Of a stretch of 64,000 nt of DNA, positions 33,885 through 45,380 are shown piece by piece. Location: positions 62,001 to 126,000 of the forward strand of contig JAEPRB010000066.1 of assembly GCA_016758965.1 (NCBI GenBank). Direction: 5' to 3'. Below the pieces are notes generated by a model. It ran no database searches. It worked only from the letters and a program-made list of their open reading frames with translations, and had not been told where the DNA came from. Every line of letters starts with the position of its first letter. The first letter of the stretch is position 1. A program made the position numbers and the translations under genes. Source of the DNA: Circinella minor (lineage: Eukaryota; Mucoromycota; Mucoromycetes; Mucorales; Lichtheimiaceae).

Positions 33885-35397
33885 ATTATAATTTTTTTTT
33901 GTTGGTGTAGTGATTGACAATAAAGCGAGTGAAATAAAAGATTTTTTTAAAGAAAAAAAAGCTTCTTTGTAAGCGACTGAAACCGACAAGAAAAAGAAAA
34001 GAAAGCTCAAGAGCACATAACACCAAAGGTTTTCTTATAAAAAAAACTCGCACATATCAGTTCTTTTGTCCTGTACGTAATATAATTTTCAACTTACTCC
34101 TTTAAATATAATGGAGATATGTGGCATCGCGTGACGGCAGACGTTTTGCTATTCAACCATATACAGTCGTAATGAAGAAGAATGTACAATCTATAGTATT
34201 TGTCTTCTCCTTGTTTTCGTCTCTCACTTACTTTGCTGCATTTTCTTTTTCCCGTGTACGACAAGGAGATTACTACCATCATGTTTCTTATTTTCCTTTT
34301 TATTTTTTTTAGTAAAATTAAAAATCGTTATATAGGTGCCTTCTTGTGTACTAGGAGATGATGAATGGTTGAGAGAAAAAGGGGACCAAACAAAAATTAT
34401 ATAAATGTATGCCGTTAACGTTAGGATTAAACAAACGTCAAGCTTGTTTTAGTTTTATACAGACATTCAAAAAACAATTATAATAATAATTAAATACGTA
34501 AATAAATAGAAATTATAACCCTCAGCCGGTAATAATTCATATAGCAGCGGATTATTTTTATATCGGAATTGATTATTATATAACATCTCCTTCCGTCAAT
34601 CAGTCGATGGACTGATTAATAACACTTTAACTTTAAATATAACATTTTGTTTGTTTTCATGTGTGGTAATTTAATATACTGGAGAAAGAATTTTTTTTTA
34701 CATAAGCTAAGTTATTCACTATTACCCATTATGTAAAGATCATATATTTTTTCAGGGAGTTGCATGGGATAGAAGTAAAAAAATATTCATTTAAATACGA
34801 AACATATAGCTCGGGTATGCTCCTTGTTTATTATTATTTGTACCACTCCTCAAACCTAACTTACCCCTTTTTCAGAATTATTTGTAACGACTCACGAAGA
34901 ACGCTGATAACTTTTTTAAAAAGTTAGTGAAAACGATACTGGATTTCTATTTTATTATATAATGGAAAAAACGACCACAATAGGTATCGTTTTCTCTAAG
35001 GTCTATTTTTTGTAGAAAGCATGTTATAAATACTAACTGTGATTGTTATAGTAGTAATCAGAATTAAAAGGTAGCCAATTAAAAATGACGGACTAATAGT
35101 AATCGTAATAGCAAGGACCTGGAAAAGTGAACACAGCGTATCAATTATTGATCACCCTAGCCATTTTGTACAACTCAAGATTAGAATATACTAAACAAAC
35201 CGGTAAAAGAATATATATGTATATAAAAGTTTTTATTATTTTATTAAAGGTTATAATATCAAGGGAAACAATGTACAAAAGAAAAAGGTAATGATATTAT
35301 CAAGCGTATCGTTTTTTTTTTCTCTTTTTATATGGAGTATATAGATAGTTTTACACTGATTATAAATATATGTATATAGTTCTTTTTCAAGAAAAAA
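33885..35397. other. AT-rich intergenic region between CotH copy 2 and BTA1
   Basis: About 1.5 kb holding the CotH copy 2 promoter and BTA1 3' region. Short open frames on either strand are compositionally non-coding. No repeats beyond simple A/T runs. Confidence 0.55.
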
Positions 35398-38300
35398 TTA
35401 GATAGTAGTAGATACTTTACGCTTCAATGTTCCTTGATAAAAGCTTGCATACATATTGACACGATCAGTCGATTGTCCAGGTTTGCGGATTGTAAGGAGT
35501 TCAACTTGAAATCCGGCCTTTTCAAATAAAGTGTTATACCAAGGCCGTGTACCTGCACTGCGCCAATAAACACGACCATCTAGTTGTAATGTACGTGCCA
35601 TCTGGATAATTTCTAAATATAACTGACTAGGGTCTTCCTTAGGATCAAACCAGTCCATATGATCCATAACAACCATACGCGTCAAATAATTGTCAGGTAA
35701 ACTTTTTAAAGTGTCAATAATCGAGTCAGTATGTAACCGGAAAGCATCCATAGCATCTGTGTTCTATACATAAAAAGTAATATTAAAATATTATTTTTTT
35801 TCTTCTATTGAACAACCAACACCATAATCACTAAGAAATTTGTAAAAAAAAAATCACGATTGATTTTATCAGATCTTTCCGCTTTTTTTTACCTTTAGTT
35901 TATTGAATCCCTCCTCAGTAAGATACGTCGGACATGATCGTTGGGTATACTGTTGCATCATACAAAGATAATAGAAATATTGGTCATTTCGGAACAAAGA
36001 TCGGGATGGAATAGGGTCAAATGTGTTTTCAACGTATTCCCGCGTTGTACATTCTTTCAAAAACATATTCATTTGATTAATGGGTACTATAATATCAGAT
36101 ATGGATCGTTTTTAGTCTCTTTCTTTTTACTCTGTTCACAAATATATTCCCCTTTACTATTTTTAAATAGTAATTAAAAAAATATTCTTATTATACAATA
36201 CCTCCTAAAGCATTCCACATGAACATTGGATTATCCATAATCTTTTGAACGAGAGGGGATAGTATAGCAGGTCGTACACGCTGTTGCCAAATCCGTTCTT
36301 GTTCTTCAATTGTAGCTGCATTACACATTCGTTCCACATCCTTTGTAATACCTGTTGCACGGCTCCACCATTCAAAAATAATTAAGGCCAAGCCAGAGTA
36401 TCCAGTTTTATAAAATTGGTGTGTAAAACGATCACTATGCTGTGACCAATACTGGAAAGCATATGAACTCAGCTGAGGAGAAATGGAATCATGAAGTAAC
36501 GCGGAGAAGTGAGGGTGTTGTCCTTCCCCAAACATTCGCCAGAAATCACGGTATGAAAGTGTTGCAATGCTGGCAAGTTTTAATTCTAAAAGATGATTCT
36601 ATAAATATATACATACGTCACCATCGTAACAAGAAATAGGTTTAGCTGCTATTGTTCCCTCAGCCATCTCATGCTTTTGTTGTCATAAATGTACCTGACA
36701 CGGGTTCATGTCAACGCAATGAATTTTTTTAGGTTGAGCAGCAATAGCATATTCCAAAGCATTGTCACCCGCCGAAGTAATTACTAGCATCACATCATCT
36801 CGGGATAGCGGAATATGTTGTAAATCAACACGAGGGTCTTCCCAAGTGAAAGCATAAATATAGGAGCGGAATTGAGTATGACAAGCCAAGGACGAATCGT
36901 AATCCAGACGCCATTGTCGGCGGCGCGGTAATTGTTCTACCATGCTCAATGAAGTGGATGGTGACTCAACACTGCCAGGACCCAATTTGGGTGATGATCC
37001 ACCATATTCACTGCCGTTACTGCTACCACTGCTACTATAAATATCGAATGTAGGAGATGATGATATCATAATATGACCTCTTGCATGAGAACAACCAAGC
37101 CAAACATAATAAGGGATCTGGATTACGTAAGGAACCACAAAATGATTTCTGCGATTTAAGCTTTTGATAGTGCCAAACTTATATTCCAAATAATCACGAC
37201 GCCCAGGTGCCAAGTTGATATGATCAAAGTCAAACCAGATATTCCAAAAGAATCTTGTAAACCAGTTACATTGACGGTTATGTTGAGGAGAAGAAGCTTC
37301 TGCAGGCGAATTTGATTTTCCAGAGACGTAGAAATCGACAACACCATAAAGTCCATCAGGTGCCAATAATGACTGAACTCGATCGACTACCGGGAAATAT
37401 CCATCCATCATTGATACTAATGTTGCCCAAGCCGCGTTGTGTTTAGTTTCATAAGCATGATGAAATCAGTTGGAACTCTCTTTATTTATGATGTCCCACC
37501 CCCGATTTATTATAATACCGGAAGCATTATACAAGTTTACGCCATTTTTTTATAGACTTTTTTTTCCCACCATAGCCCCACCATCAGAAAAAAAATAAAC
37601 AAAAAATTAAAGAACTATCTTACATGAATAAGACATGGTAACCAAATGAACGCCACCTTCCATATGAAAAGGCGTTTCAAATGTAGCAGCATCTTGACAT
37701 AATACGATAACATTATTCCAACCACGTCTCTTGAAACGCTCTTCAGCAATTTTACATAAGGATGGTGTTAAGTCCACAAGAATGACTTTTTCAAAATTCT
37801 CGATCGGGAAAGTGGTGTGCATTTCTTCGATATTCCAACCTTTTTTTTAAAAAAAATAACAATAATACGTATACAAGTAGTCCGCATAAAAAACACCTTA
37901 GTACTAGACTATCATATACATGCACGTATATAATACCGATTCTTTTTTACTTTTTCAACAAAATAATATATAAGTCTTACCAGTTCCACCTCCCAAGTCA
38001 ATCCAAATTGGTCTTTGTGAAGTTGTTCCATTAGCAATTTGATCTTTTAGCTGTGCAGCACATAAGCGTAACATAGTTTTTCGACCTCGTAATAATTTAC
38101 CGCGAGAGTCGTCATAAACTGAAAATAGAAATAAAAAATAAGGAGTATTAAAAGAATGATACTTTTTAGGTATTATATGCGTATATTTGTATACACAAAA
38201 CCAAAAGGTTTTATGTAAAGATAACAAAAATATAATAGAGAAAAATGGATGCAGGAGTTGAAATAGTCAGGTTATAAAGGATGGATTTTGCACATCCCAT

Positions 38301-38665
38301 ACTGTGGAATAACAACCATCATGACATTTTCTTTTTCTTTTATCATTTAATTTTATTAAAAAAAGATATAACTTACTATGGGCTTGTCCCTGATAAAATG
38401 ATTCAAGTCGACTCTGTTGATCCCCATGGTGTCCAAGAGGTTTTAAAAAACATGAGTACATAAACATAATAGGGGTCTTGATATGGTCCCAACCAAGGAT
38501 GACGGACACAATGGATCCAACCATACTTAATAAGATCGCGTGTGCCCAACGATATTGCGCATAGAATGGTTCCAAGACATCCACTTTTTGTAAACAAACG
38601 TTCGCCATACCCATACAAATAGGCACCAAAGCGAACCGTATTTTATTACCCTGTGATGATTTCAT
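35398..38665 (-). CDS. BTA1: Betaine lipid (DGTS) synthase, BtaB-BtaA fusion
   Basis: BTA1 makes diacylglyceryl-trimethylhomoserine. The BtaA half transfers the 3-amino-3-carboxypropyl group of S-adenosylmethionine to diacylglycerol, and the BtaB half methylates the product three times. Seven exons, 38665-38377, 38118-37981, 37839-37624, 37416-36695, 36598-36202, 36086-35893 and 35763-35398, sum to 773 residues. N-terminal hydrophobic stretches (about 10-80) suggest ER membrane association. The methyltransferase comes first, as in fungi: YDDSRGKLLRGR, IWIDLGGGTGWNIEEM (SAM loop), VILVDLTPSLC. The BtaA-like (DUF3419) half follows: ITSAGDNALEYAIA, IHCVDMNPCQNHLLELK, FWRMFGEGQHPHF, and near the end VVMDHMDWFDP and YWRSAGTRPWY. 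A Ser/Gly-rich insert separates the halves. DGTS replaces phosphatidylcholine under phosphate limitation in several fungi. Confidence 0.92.
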
Positions 38666-39868
38666 GAGCTAACACACTGATCAATAAAAAAAGTAGAGTA
38701 AATAAGGAAGTAAAAAACAAAAAGAGGTAAAGAGATGAAATGAAAAGAGAAAAAAGAAATATAATTTAAATGCGTGTCTAGTTCATTGACTTACTATAAA
38801 TACGATTATAGTTTTGTGTGATCTGCTCATTTAGTGTCATATTCAGAAAACTTCCTATGTCTATTGCCTGCGCCTACACGCACTCGACTCTACTCTTTTG
38901 TATGTTGTTTCATCTTTTCTTATCCCGAAGACGGAACACAAAAAAAAAGGAATGGACCATAAATACAAGGTCAGGGTTGCGCGTGAATAAATGTACATCC
39001 TATTATCATTATTACTATTTGCACAACAATCAACTATAATCTACTAGTACGAAAAGAAGTAGATATGATTTTTTTCCCAATAAGCATCGTGGATCAAACG
39101 CGACGTGATCCAAACTATTGGATTTCTCTTAAAGTTGCGTTCTATAGTATTTTTTAGACTGTTCTAAAAGTGTGTCCTTATCGCGGGACTATACATTGTA
39201 AATAAAATAGGATGGCATGCTATTTTTCTTTATACTCTTTTTAATTTCTTGGAGCGAATGGGCTGTCGATAATTTTTCAGCGTGGTTCTGATAATCCATC
39301 TACAATAGCCGACTTTGAACTTGTGTAACTAAATAACAAATATCTGATCACGTGCATTCATGCTCAGGCTTAATGCTGCCATTGGTCAAAAGAATGGTAT
39401 TGATCTCTATTTCCAGACTGCAAGCATTATATGGATTTTTTTTCTTGAATTAATTTATTTCTATAATAAATGAATATAGCAATATGTATGTAACGTTCTT
39501 TTTTTTTTTTTTTTTTGAAAAATAAATAAATAAGAGAGATCGGTTAATGTTTTATTTTGGTCTATCTTTTAATTATAAATATAAACCATTTTGACAGCAT
39601 CAATAGAAAATATATGTTGGTCCATGTGTAATATTTATGTGCGAAAATAAAAAAAGAAAAAGTTTCTGAAAAAAGATAAAAGAAAGATAGTAAGTAAGAG
39701 ATGTCATGTGCTTATATTTGTTTTTACCCCTGTTAAAAGATACGTAGTGACAACCAGATGCTTTGTTGTCGTCAGAAATAAATAATCATCATTTATTATA
39801 ATATTATTGTATTTATTTATAAAGAAAGATTGAAATTTTTTTATGGTGTACATGAAAAAAAAATGAGA
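38666..39868. other. BTA1 upstream region / homeodomain gene 3' region
   Basis: This 1.2-kb region lies between two leftward genes. It carries CACGTG at 39349-39354 and a poly(T) run of about 20 at 39498-39516. No coding stretch is supported. Confidence 0.55.
39349..39354. promoter_or_regulatory. CACGTG (Pho4/NUC-1-type core) upstream of BTA1
   Basis: A CACGTG hexamer lies in TGATCACGTGCATT, about 684 bp upstream of the BTA1 ATG. In several fungi BTA1 is induced by phosphate starvation through bHLH factors that bind this core. A single site at this distance is weak evidence. Confidence 0.3.
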
Positions 39869-42683
39869 TCAAGTAGATGAAGCAATTGGGATAGCAATAG
39901 TAGAAAAAACAGAATTAATGTCAGAATCTTCAGTTGGAGGTGGTGATGGTAAAGAGGATGTACAAGAATTACGGTCAGTATTTGTCTCATCTTCGTTACT
40001 ATTGTTGTTATTTGTAAATAAATGTTCAGCCGCTACTATCTCGCTTTCCAAAATGTCTTCCGGTAACCCACGTTTACGGCGCCATTCCAAAAAATCATCA
40101 TATGATTTGATTTTGCCTTTACTTTCATTTACAGCTTGTTTAAATACTTGTAAAGAATTTTGAAATCGCCGCTTATGGTTGGAAAACCAATAAGTAATGT
40201 TGCGTGGTTTCAAGCCTGTATGAATTTGAACTTGTTTACGTTGCTCCTTTGTTAATTTATCTCTCTTACTGTATATATTGAAAAACACTGATTTTAAATA
40301 ATGAGTTGTATCAGCATCATATGATGTAGCAGTACGTCGTGTATATAAACGTGGTGCACGTGGACGACGCTGTTGTTGCTGTTGGTGTAAAAAAGGCGAA
40401 AGAGATCTTTTATTAGTTGTTAATGATGTGTTAGCTTTTTTATTAGTTTGTTGTTTCATCTTTTTTTGCCCACGGCGACAAGTGCTGTTACTAGGGCGAC
40501 CGCGTTTACGACTACTATGTGCAGAAGAACTTGTTCGACCATCAACATAATCGTCATCATCTTCGTCATCGTCATCAATAAAATCCATAACATCTTCAGA
40601 TGATTCTGACTCCATTATATATTCAGATTCAAAATAGTCGTCGTCTTCGTCATCACCAGCGTCATCAGTTTCATATTCGTCAGTTTCATCAAAATTAATA
40701 TTTTCAGATTCTTGTCTTTCTACGCCTTGTTGTCGTTGTACCACTTTATTGACACCTGATCCCCCGCTACAATTGTTGTATGCAGATGCAATGTCTTGTT
40801 TTTCTTCTTCAACATCGCTTTCCATTTTGATATCAAGATTTCTAGTTAAAACTTCTGATAGTTCATGTTGCCCTGTTGAAGCAACATGAGGAGAGGACAC
40901 AGAAGAAGTGACAGCTGTAAAAGGTAACGGAAATAAATAAGCAGAAGAATCAAAGTATGAGGATGAGGATGGTGTTTGTAGTGGTGTCATGAAGGAAGTT
41001 GCTGCTTCTGTAGTCGTTGGGATCGTAGAAGTGGAAGTGAAAGCAAAAGGTTGTTCAAAAAATTGCTGTTGGCGTTGTTGTGGCAGCATTACATCAGAGA
41101 CTTCAGAAGATAACTTTGACGTTGATTGATAAGGGTACTGTTGCTGCATTGATAAATCAGAAGGTTGAACACAAATATCAAAATTATCATTGTCATTGTT
41201 GTTAGGTTCAAACATGTTCATTGCTGTTAACGAAGAACAAGTGGCAGGAAAAGAAGTTTGCTGTTGCACAAAAATATTATTATTATTAGAGTATACTGTC
41301 TGCTGGTTTTCTTGGCTTTGCATGAACGGTGTGATGTTATTCCCAAAATCACTCTTGTCACCCATTACGTTTATCAAGTTTAAATCGTGTTGTTGGCGTT
41401 GCCGAGTTGGTGTTGTTGGCGATTGAAATTGTTGTTCAATTGAAAATTGTCGATGTCGTAGTTGTTGTTCTTTTCTTTGTTTCGCAGTATGTTGCAAAAT
41501 AGGTATAATGGTCAGCATTGGATTATCTTGTCCTTTTAGCATTCGCGTGTCTTCAATCTTCTGTAAAATATGATGGATAGCTTGCGTACGATCTTTCAAC
41601 GCTTGAATTGCACCAATTATATAAGGTGTTTGTTTTTCCAAATCTTCATTTTTACGATTTTCGCGTGTTACTTGGACTCTACCTTGAAGAATGGACAATA
41701 TCAATGTACCAAGTTCGAACGAAAATAATGAATGGAGTCGGCGGATAACAACTGAACGATGATGGGGAATTCGAGCAAGAGTGATACATTTTTGAACAGT
41801 ATACCAATAGTTAACAAAAGTGCCAAATTGAGGATGACCAAGGTATTTAGGAACATCCGGAAAATGCTTCAGTAATGTACTAAGAGACACAATATCACCA
41901 CGAGCAGGGGGTATCATGTCAATATCAGCCGCATTGGTGTCAATATGATACGAGACATCTAGGGGAGGCGCCATGGAAGATGAAGACAAAGCAACATCAC
42001 TAGAAGCAGATAAAGTATCATTAGTAGTAGGCATGAAAGCTGTCGTGGACACTCCTGGCCAAGCATTGACAGTATTCATGGTGGGGTCTTGTTCAGAAAA
42101 AAAAGATGAAGTGACAGTCGAGGAGTCAAAATAATGATAAGGCGTCGTTAAGGTAAGATTTCCTTCGTTAGATTTCACGTCTTTATCAGGTTGCTGGGTT
42201 TCTTGTTGATGAGTTGATAATAATTCTTCTTGTAGTAAACTTGTACTAGTATCAGTGGTAGAATCAAACATTGGTTCAAAATCAAAAACAAGCTGTTGGC
42301 TATGATTAATAATAGTACTGTTGTTATCGTCAATTGCAATAGTGGTAGTAGGATGAGAGAAAGGAGTGGTAGAACACTATTAGAAATAATGTGATGAATA
42401 GAAAAAAAAAAGAAAATTTAAAAACTTCACGGGTTAACATCTGCTCTTTTAAATGTTGGGGTTAAAAAAAATAATAAAGAGGGAGTAGATCTTGCTGCTA
42501 GTAATTACGGTTTTCTTATGCCAACAACAATAACAACCAATAACCTTAAAAATATGTGCATGGTGTTGAATAAGATCAAACAAGAGAAGAAGATAAAGGG
42601 TCCAAATCGTCGGAATGTATAATACAATATAATATAAAAATAAATTTAAACTTGTTTCGTACCTGAATATTTGAATTGTTCAT
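39869..42683 (-). CDS. Homeodomain transcription factor with long Gln/acidic disordered regions
   Basis: Two exons: a tiny first exon 42683-42663 (MNNSNIQ), a 286-bp intron, and 42376-39869, in phase, giving 842 residues. An alternative is translation from the ATG at 42271 in the second exon (800 residues). The homeodomain lies near residues 680-740: Y-L-K-S-V-F, then SKRDKLTKEQRKQVQIHTGL and the recognition helix KPRNITYWFSNHKRRFQ. The invariant W and N are kept, and position 53 is Lys instead of Arg. A conserved tail follows (KSYDDFLEWRRKRGLPEDI). Upstream there are poly-Gln blocks, a long D/E run (about 590-620) and a basic RKRGRPSNSTCRRGQKKMK stretch that resembles an AT-hook/NLS. An N-terminal helical block (YLGHPQFGTFVNYWYTVQKC, residues about 180-275) is unrecognised. 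Nuclear regulator; targets unknown. Confidence 0.82.
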
Positions 42684-43377
42684 ATTTATATAATAGTTAC
42701 GTGTGAGCTGATGTATTTTGTTTGTGCGTCTATGTGAGTATGGGTGAGTGTATAATGCGAAATTAGGGTATGTTGATATAATTATTATCGAGTTAAGCGG
42801 CGCTGTTTTTATTTTATTTTTCTGTGATTATCAAAATCAGGATTTTAAAGAAAAGTTTTTTTCTTTTAACCTGTCGCTTTATTTATTCTTGTTAGAAAAA
42901 AATTGCTAGCCATTTCTAGAGAACAACAGAATCAGTCAAAAAAAAATAAGAATGAAACTATGGTATCATCATGAGTGAGCATGATTGTTCAGGGATATAT
43001 ATAATATGTACAATCCAAGTCACAGATAATGTTAAAAAGAAGCAATAATATAATGATGAGTAAATAGGATCAATGCGTAAACAATGGAAGGGTTCATGAT
43101 TATGCAAGTTTTCGGAAAACAAAGAACTTGGATCTTTTTTTTTGTTACTTCATACGGCGATTAACTAAATTAAGAAAATAAGCATTAATTTTCATGCAAT
43201 CTAATTCATCGGACCCTTTACTATTTTATTATTTGGGTATTTATTTAAACTTATCCCCAACCCCGGATGTTCTTTTTTTTTGTGTAAAACTTAATTTTTT
43301 TTTTGGCTTTTTGTTATCTCGAAGCAAGCCTTGTCTTCCGAACGAGCCGAAGGGAGAAAAAAAGAACAAGAATAACG

Positions 43378-43410
<33 letters not shown>

Positions 43411-43884
43411 TTTTCACAAAAAGAAATTCATTTTGTTTTATTTCGAAAGAAAGAAAAAAAGAGATAGAGAGATATACAACAAAGAAGAAAATAAAAAGTA
43501 ACTAATGATGACACAAGGGAGAAAAAAATACAACAAAGAGAGAAAAAAAGGTGATTTAGGGTGAGATAAAAAGAGAAAAAATTAATGAGCTTTTTTTTCA
43601 GCTTTGCATCTTTGTTAGTGAACAACAGAAAAAAAAATATTGTTGAGAGTGAGAAAAAAAGATATGAACTAAAAGGGTACAGGTGAGATAATGTAACAGA
43701 AAGGATGAGGGTTTTTTTTTTGTATATATGGTTCACCATCATTGGATGATGGGTGTAGTTTATGCATTGTTTAAAAATAAAAAAAAGGCCAATGGAGAAA
43801 TGGTGATTCAATGAGGATGATGAATAATGACAAATAATAATATACTTATTGCAGAATGAAAGATGTAAACTAATCCATCTATTA
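42684..43884. other. Intergenic region with a long poly(A) tract
   Basis: 1.2 kb between the homeodomain gene start and the SGNH hydrolase gene end. It contains about 30 consecutive A at 43379-43408 and several GAAA-rich stretches. Read on the minus strand, the poly(T) with flanking Lys/Phe codons makes spurious open frames. No gene is supported. Confidence 0.6.
43379..43408 (+). repeat. Poly(A) tract
   Basis: Roughly 30 uninterrupted A. No reverse-transcribed gene copy is visible directly 5' of it, so it is taken as a homopolymer tract and not as a retroposed tail. Confidence 0.9.
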
Positions 43885-45380
43885 TTATTTAGTTTCAATC
43901 ATTGGACTGTTATTATTAGGGCGGAAAGGCGAAAAGTATCGTCCTCGATGTTGTGACTCGATACTACTAGGGTCCAAAAGTCCACCACCACTGTGACATC
44001 GACAAGGGCTACGATGTCGTCGACGTCTCCACGCAATTAACACTGCACCTACAGCCATAACTAAAGTAAACCAAACAAGTATGCGACTCATTAAATGGCG
44101 TTCTTTTAATTCGTCGTCGAGATCATCTTGTTGAAATTCAATTGCGGAAGGTGTCGATTTAACCATCTCTTGAACGATTTGGTCAATAAGGCCCGTATTT
44201 GGGGGAGGAATGTAAACAGGAGATCGATAAGGTGATTCAGGATCATCTAAAAGTTTTTGAACGTTGGTCAAAGATATGTCAACAGAAGTGGATTGAGCAT
44301 AGGAACCAGCAAGCAAGATACTATTGGCAATGACACGATGAGCACCACCCGTCAAGTGAGTACGATCCCACCAGACAAACTCATCAATTTCTTCCTGACA
44401 TGCCCCCTGGCACGTATCGAGATAAGCACTAGATGCATCCACAAATCCAAAAATGGGAGGATCTGCAGCAATATCAGATAAAAGACTGTGTACATCAACA
44501 AGATCCAATTCAAGCGCGTGATGATGCTTGTTTAATTTGACAACATCGTCTTGTAACATACGGTTCAATTCTTCTGCAGCTTGACCCCAAGCTTCTTTAT
44601 CCGTATGAATGGCGTTGTCGGCAAAGAATGGCATACGTTCCAAAGGAGGGACATTGAATACCATGATACGATTAGCATGAAATACTTTACGAATATTTCG
44701 TAATTGCTGACCAATACACAATGCAACATCCTTAAAATCAGGTACTGCATCTTCTGTACCTGTTAAGAAAAAAACATCTGTCATGGTTAATATCCTATCT
44801 ATTATTATAAATTTTTTTTGACTCATTATTGTGCATATTAACTTTACCTATGCTTTGTTGGTATGATTTTTGGATATCATTGATACCGACATATACAGCA
44901 AAGACAGTCTCTGATGAATCCAAGTTCATATCAAGGTTGTAAAACATCTCAATTTGATCGCGAATACTAGGCATTTGGTCTGCTGCGGATACATTAGGGA
45001 AAAGGTCGTTGTCACATGCTGAACCAGTGTATGCAAAGCTATATAACGATGCATTCCAAGCAACTGCAACATTTTCACTCCAGACAGGACCGTTTGTCCA
45101 TCTATGAAAGTTCCCAAGGTCTAAGTTATAAAATTGATTGGATTGTTGTTAGGATAACTTGTTATATCAAGTGTGTTGCTAGAGTGATTGTAACTATGCA
45201 AAAAAAAAAAAAAAAAAAAAAAAAAAACTAATAAACCCCAAGACAAAACAAATTACCGGAATAGGAATCACCGAAAACAACCAAGTTTTTTACATTGCTT
45301 TCCAACGCTAAAAGGGTTTGCGGAAATAAGGAAGCAAGCACGCAATGTAATAGTACAATGAGTGTGGAATGTCGAGTCAT
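43885..45380 (-). CDS. SGNH/GDSL-family hydrolase with C-terminal membrane anchor
   Basis: GDSL esterases/lipases hydrolyse ester bonds of lipids or acetylated wall polysaccharides. Three exons, 45380-45257, 45120-44848 and 44759-43885, give 423 residues. A signal peptide (MTRHSTLIVLLHCVLASLF) leads to block I (VVFGDSYSD, nucleophile Ser) followed by LGNFHRWTNGPVW. Block III is AVYVGINDI with the conserved Asn. Block V is WWDRTHLTGGAH with the catalytic Asp-x-x-His. The Gly of block II is expected within VAVAWNASLYSFAYTGSACDN, which carries the usual YTGSACDN-type signature. After the enzyme come a linker, a transmembrane helix (ILVWFTLVMAVGAVLIAW), and a basic, Cys-containing cytoplasmic tail (RRRRHRSPCRCH). 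So the catalytic domain should face the lumen, wall or medium while held in a membrane. Substrate unknown. Confidence 0.9.
45200..45227 (+). repeat. Poly(A) tract inside intron 1 of the SGNH hydrolase gene
   Basis: About 27-28 consecutive A on the + strand, hence poly(T) in the transcribed strand of the intron between 45257 and 45120. Confidence 0.9.

Noticed and set aside
43194..43898. Lys-rich (+) and Phe/Ser-rich (-) open frames around the long poly(A)
   Set aside because: They are created by homopolymer and GAAA-rich sequence and show no protein-like composition or domain.
45200..45227. Poly(A) tract as the tail of a retroposed gene
   Set aside because: It lies inside an intron of the SGNH gene with no gene copy beside it; homopolymers are common throughout this genome.
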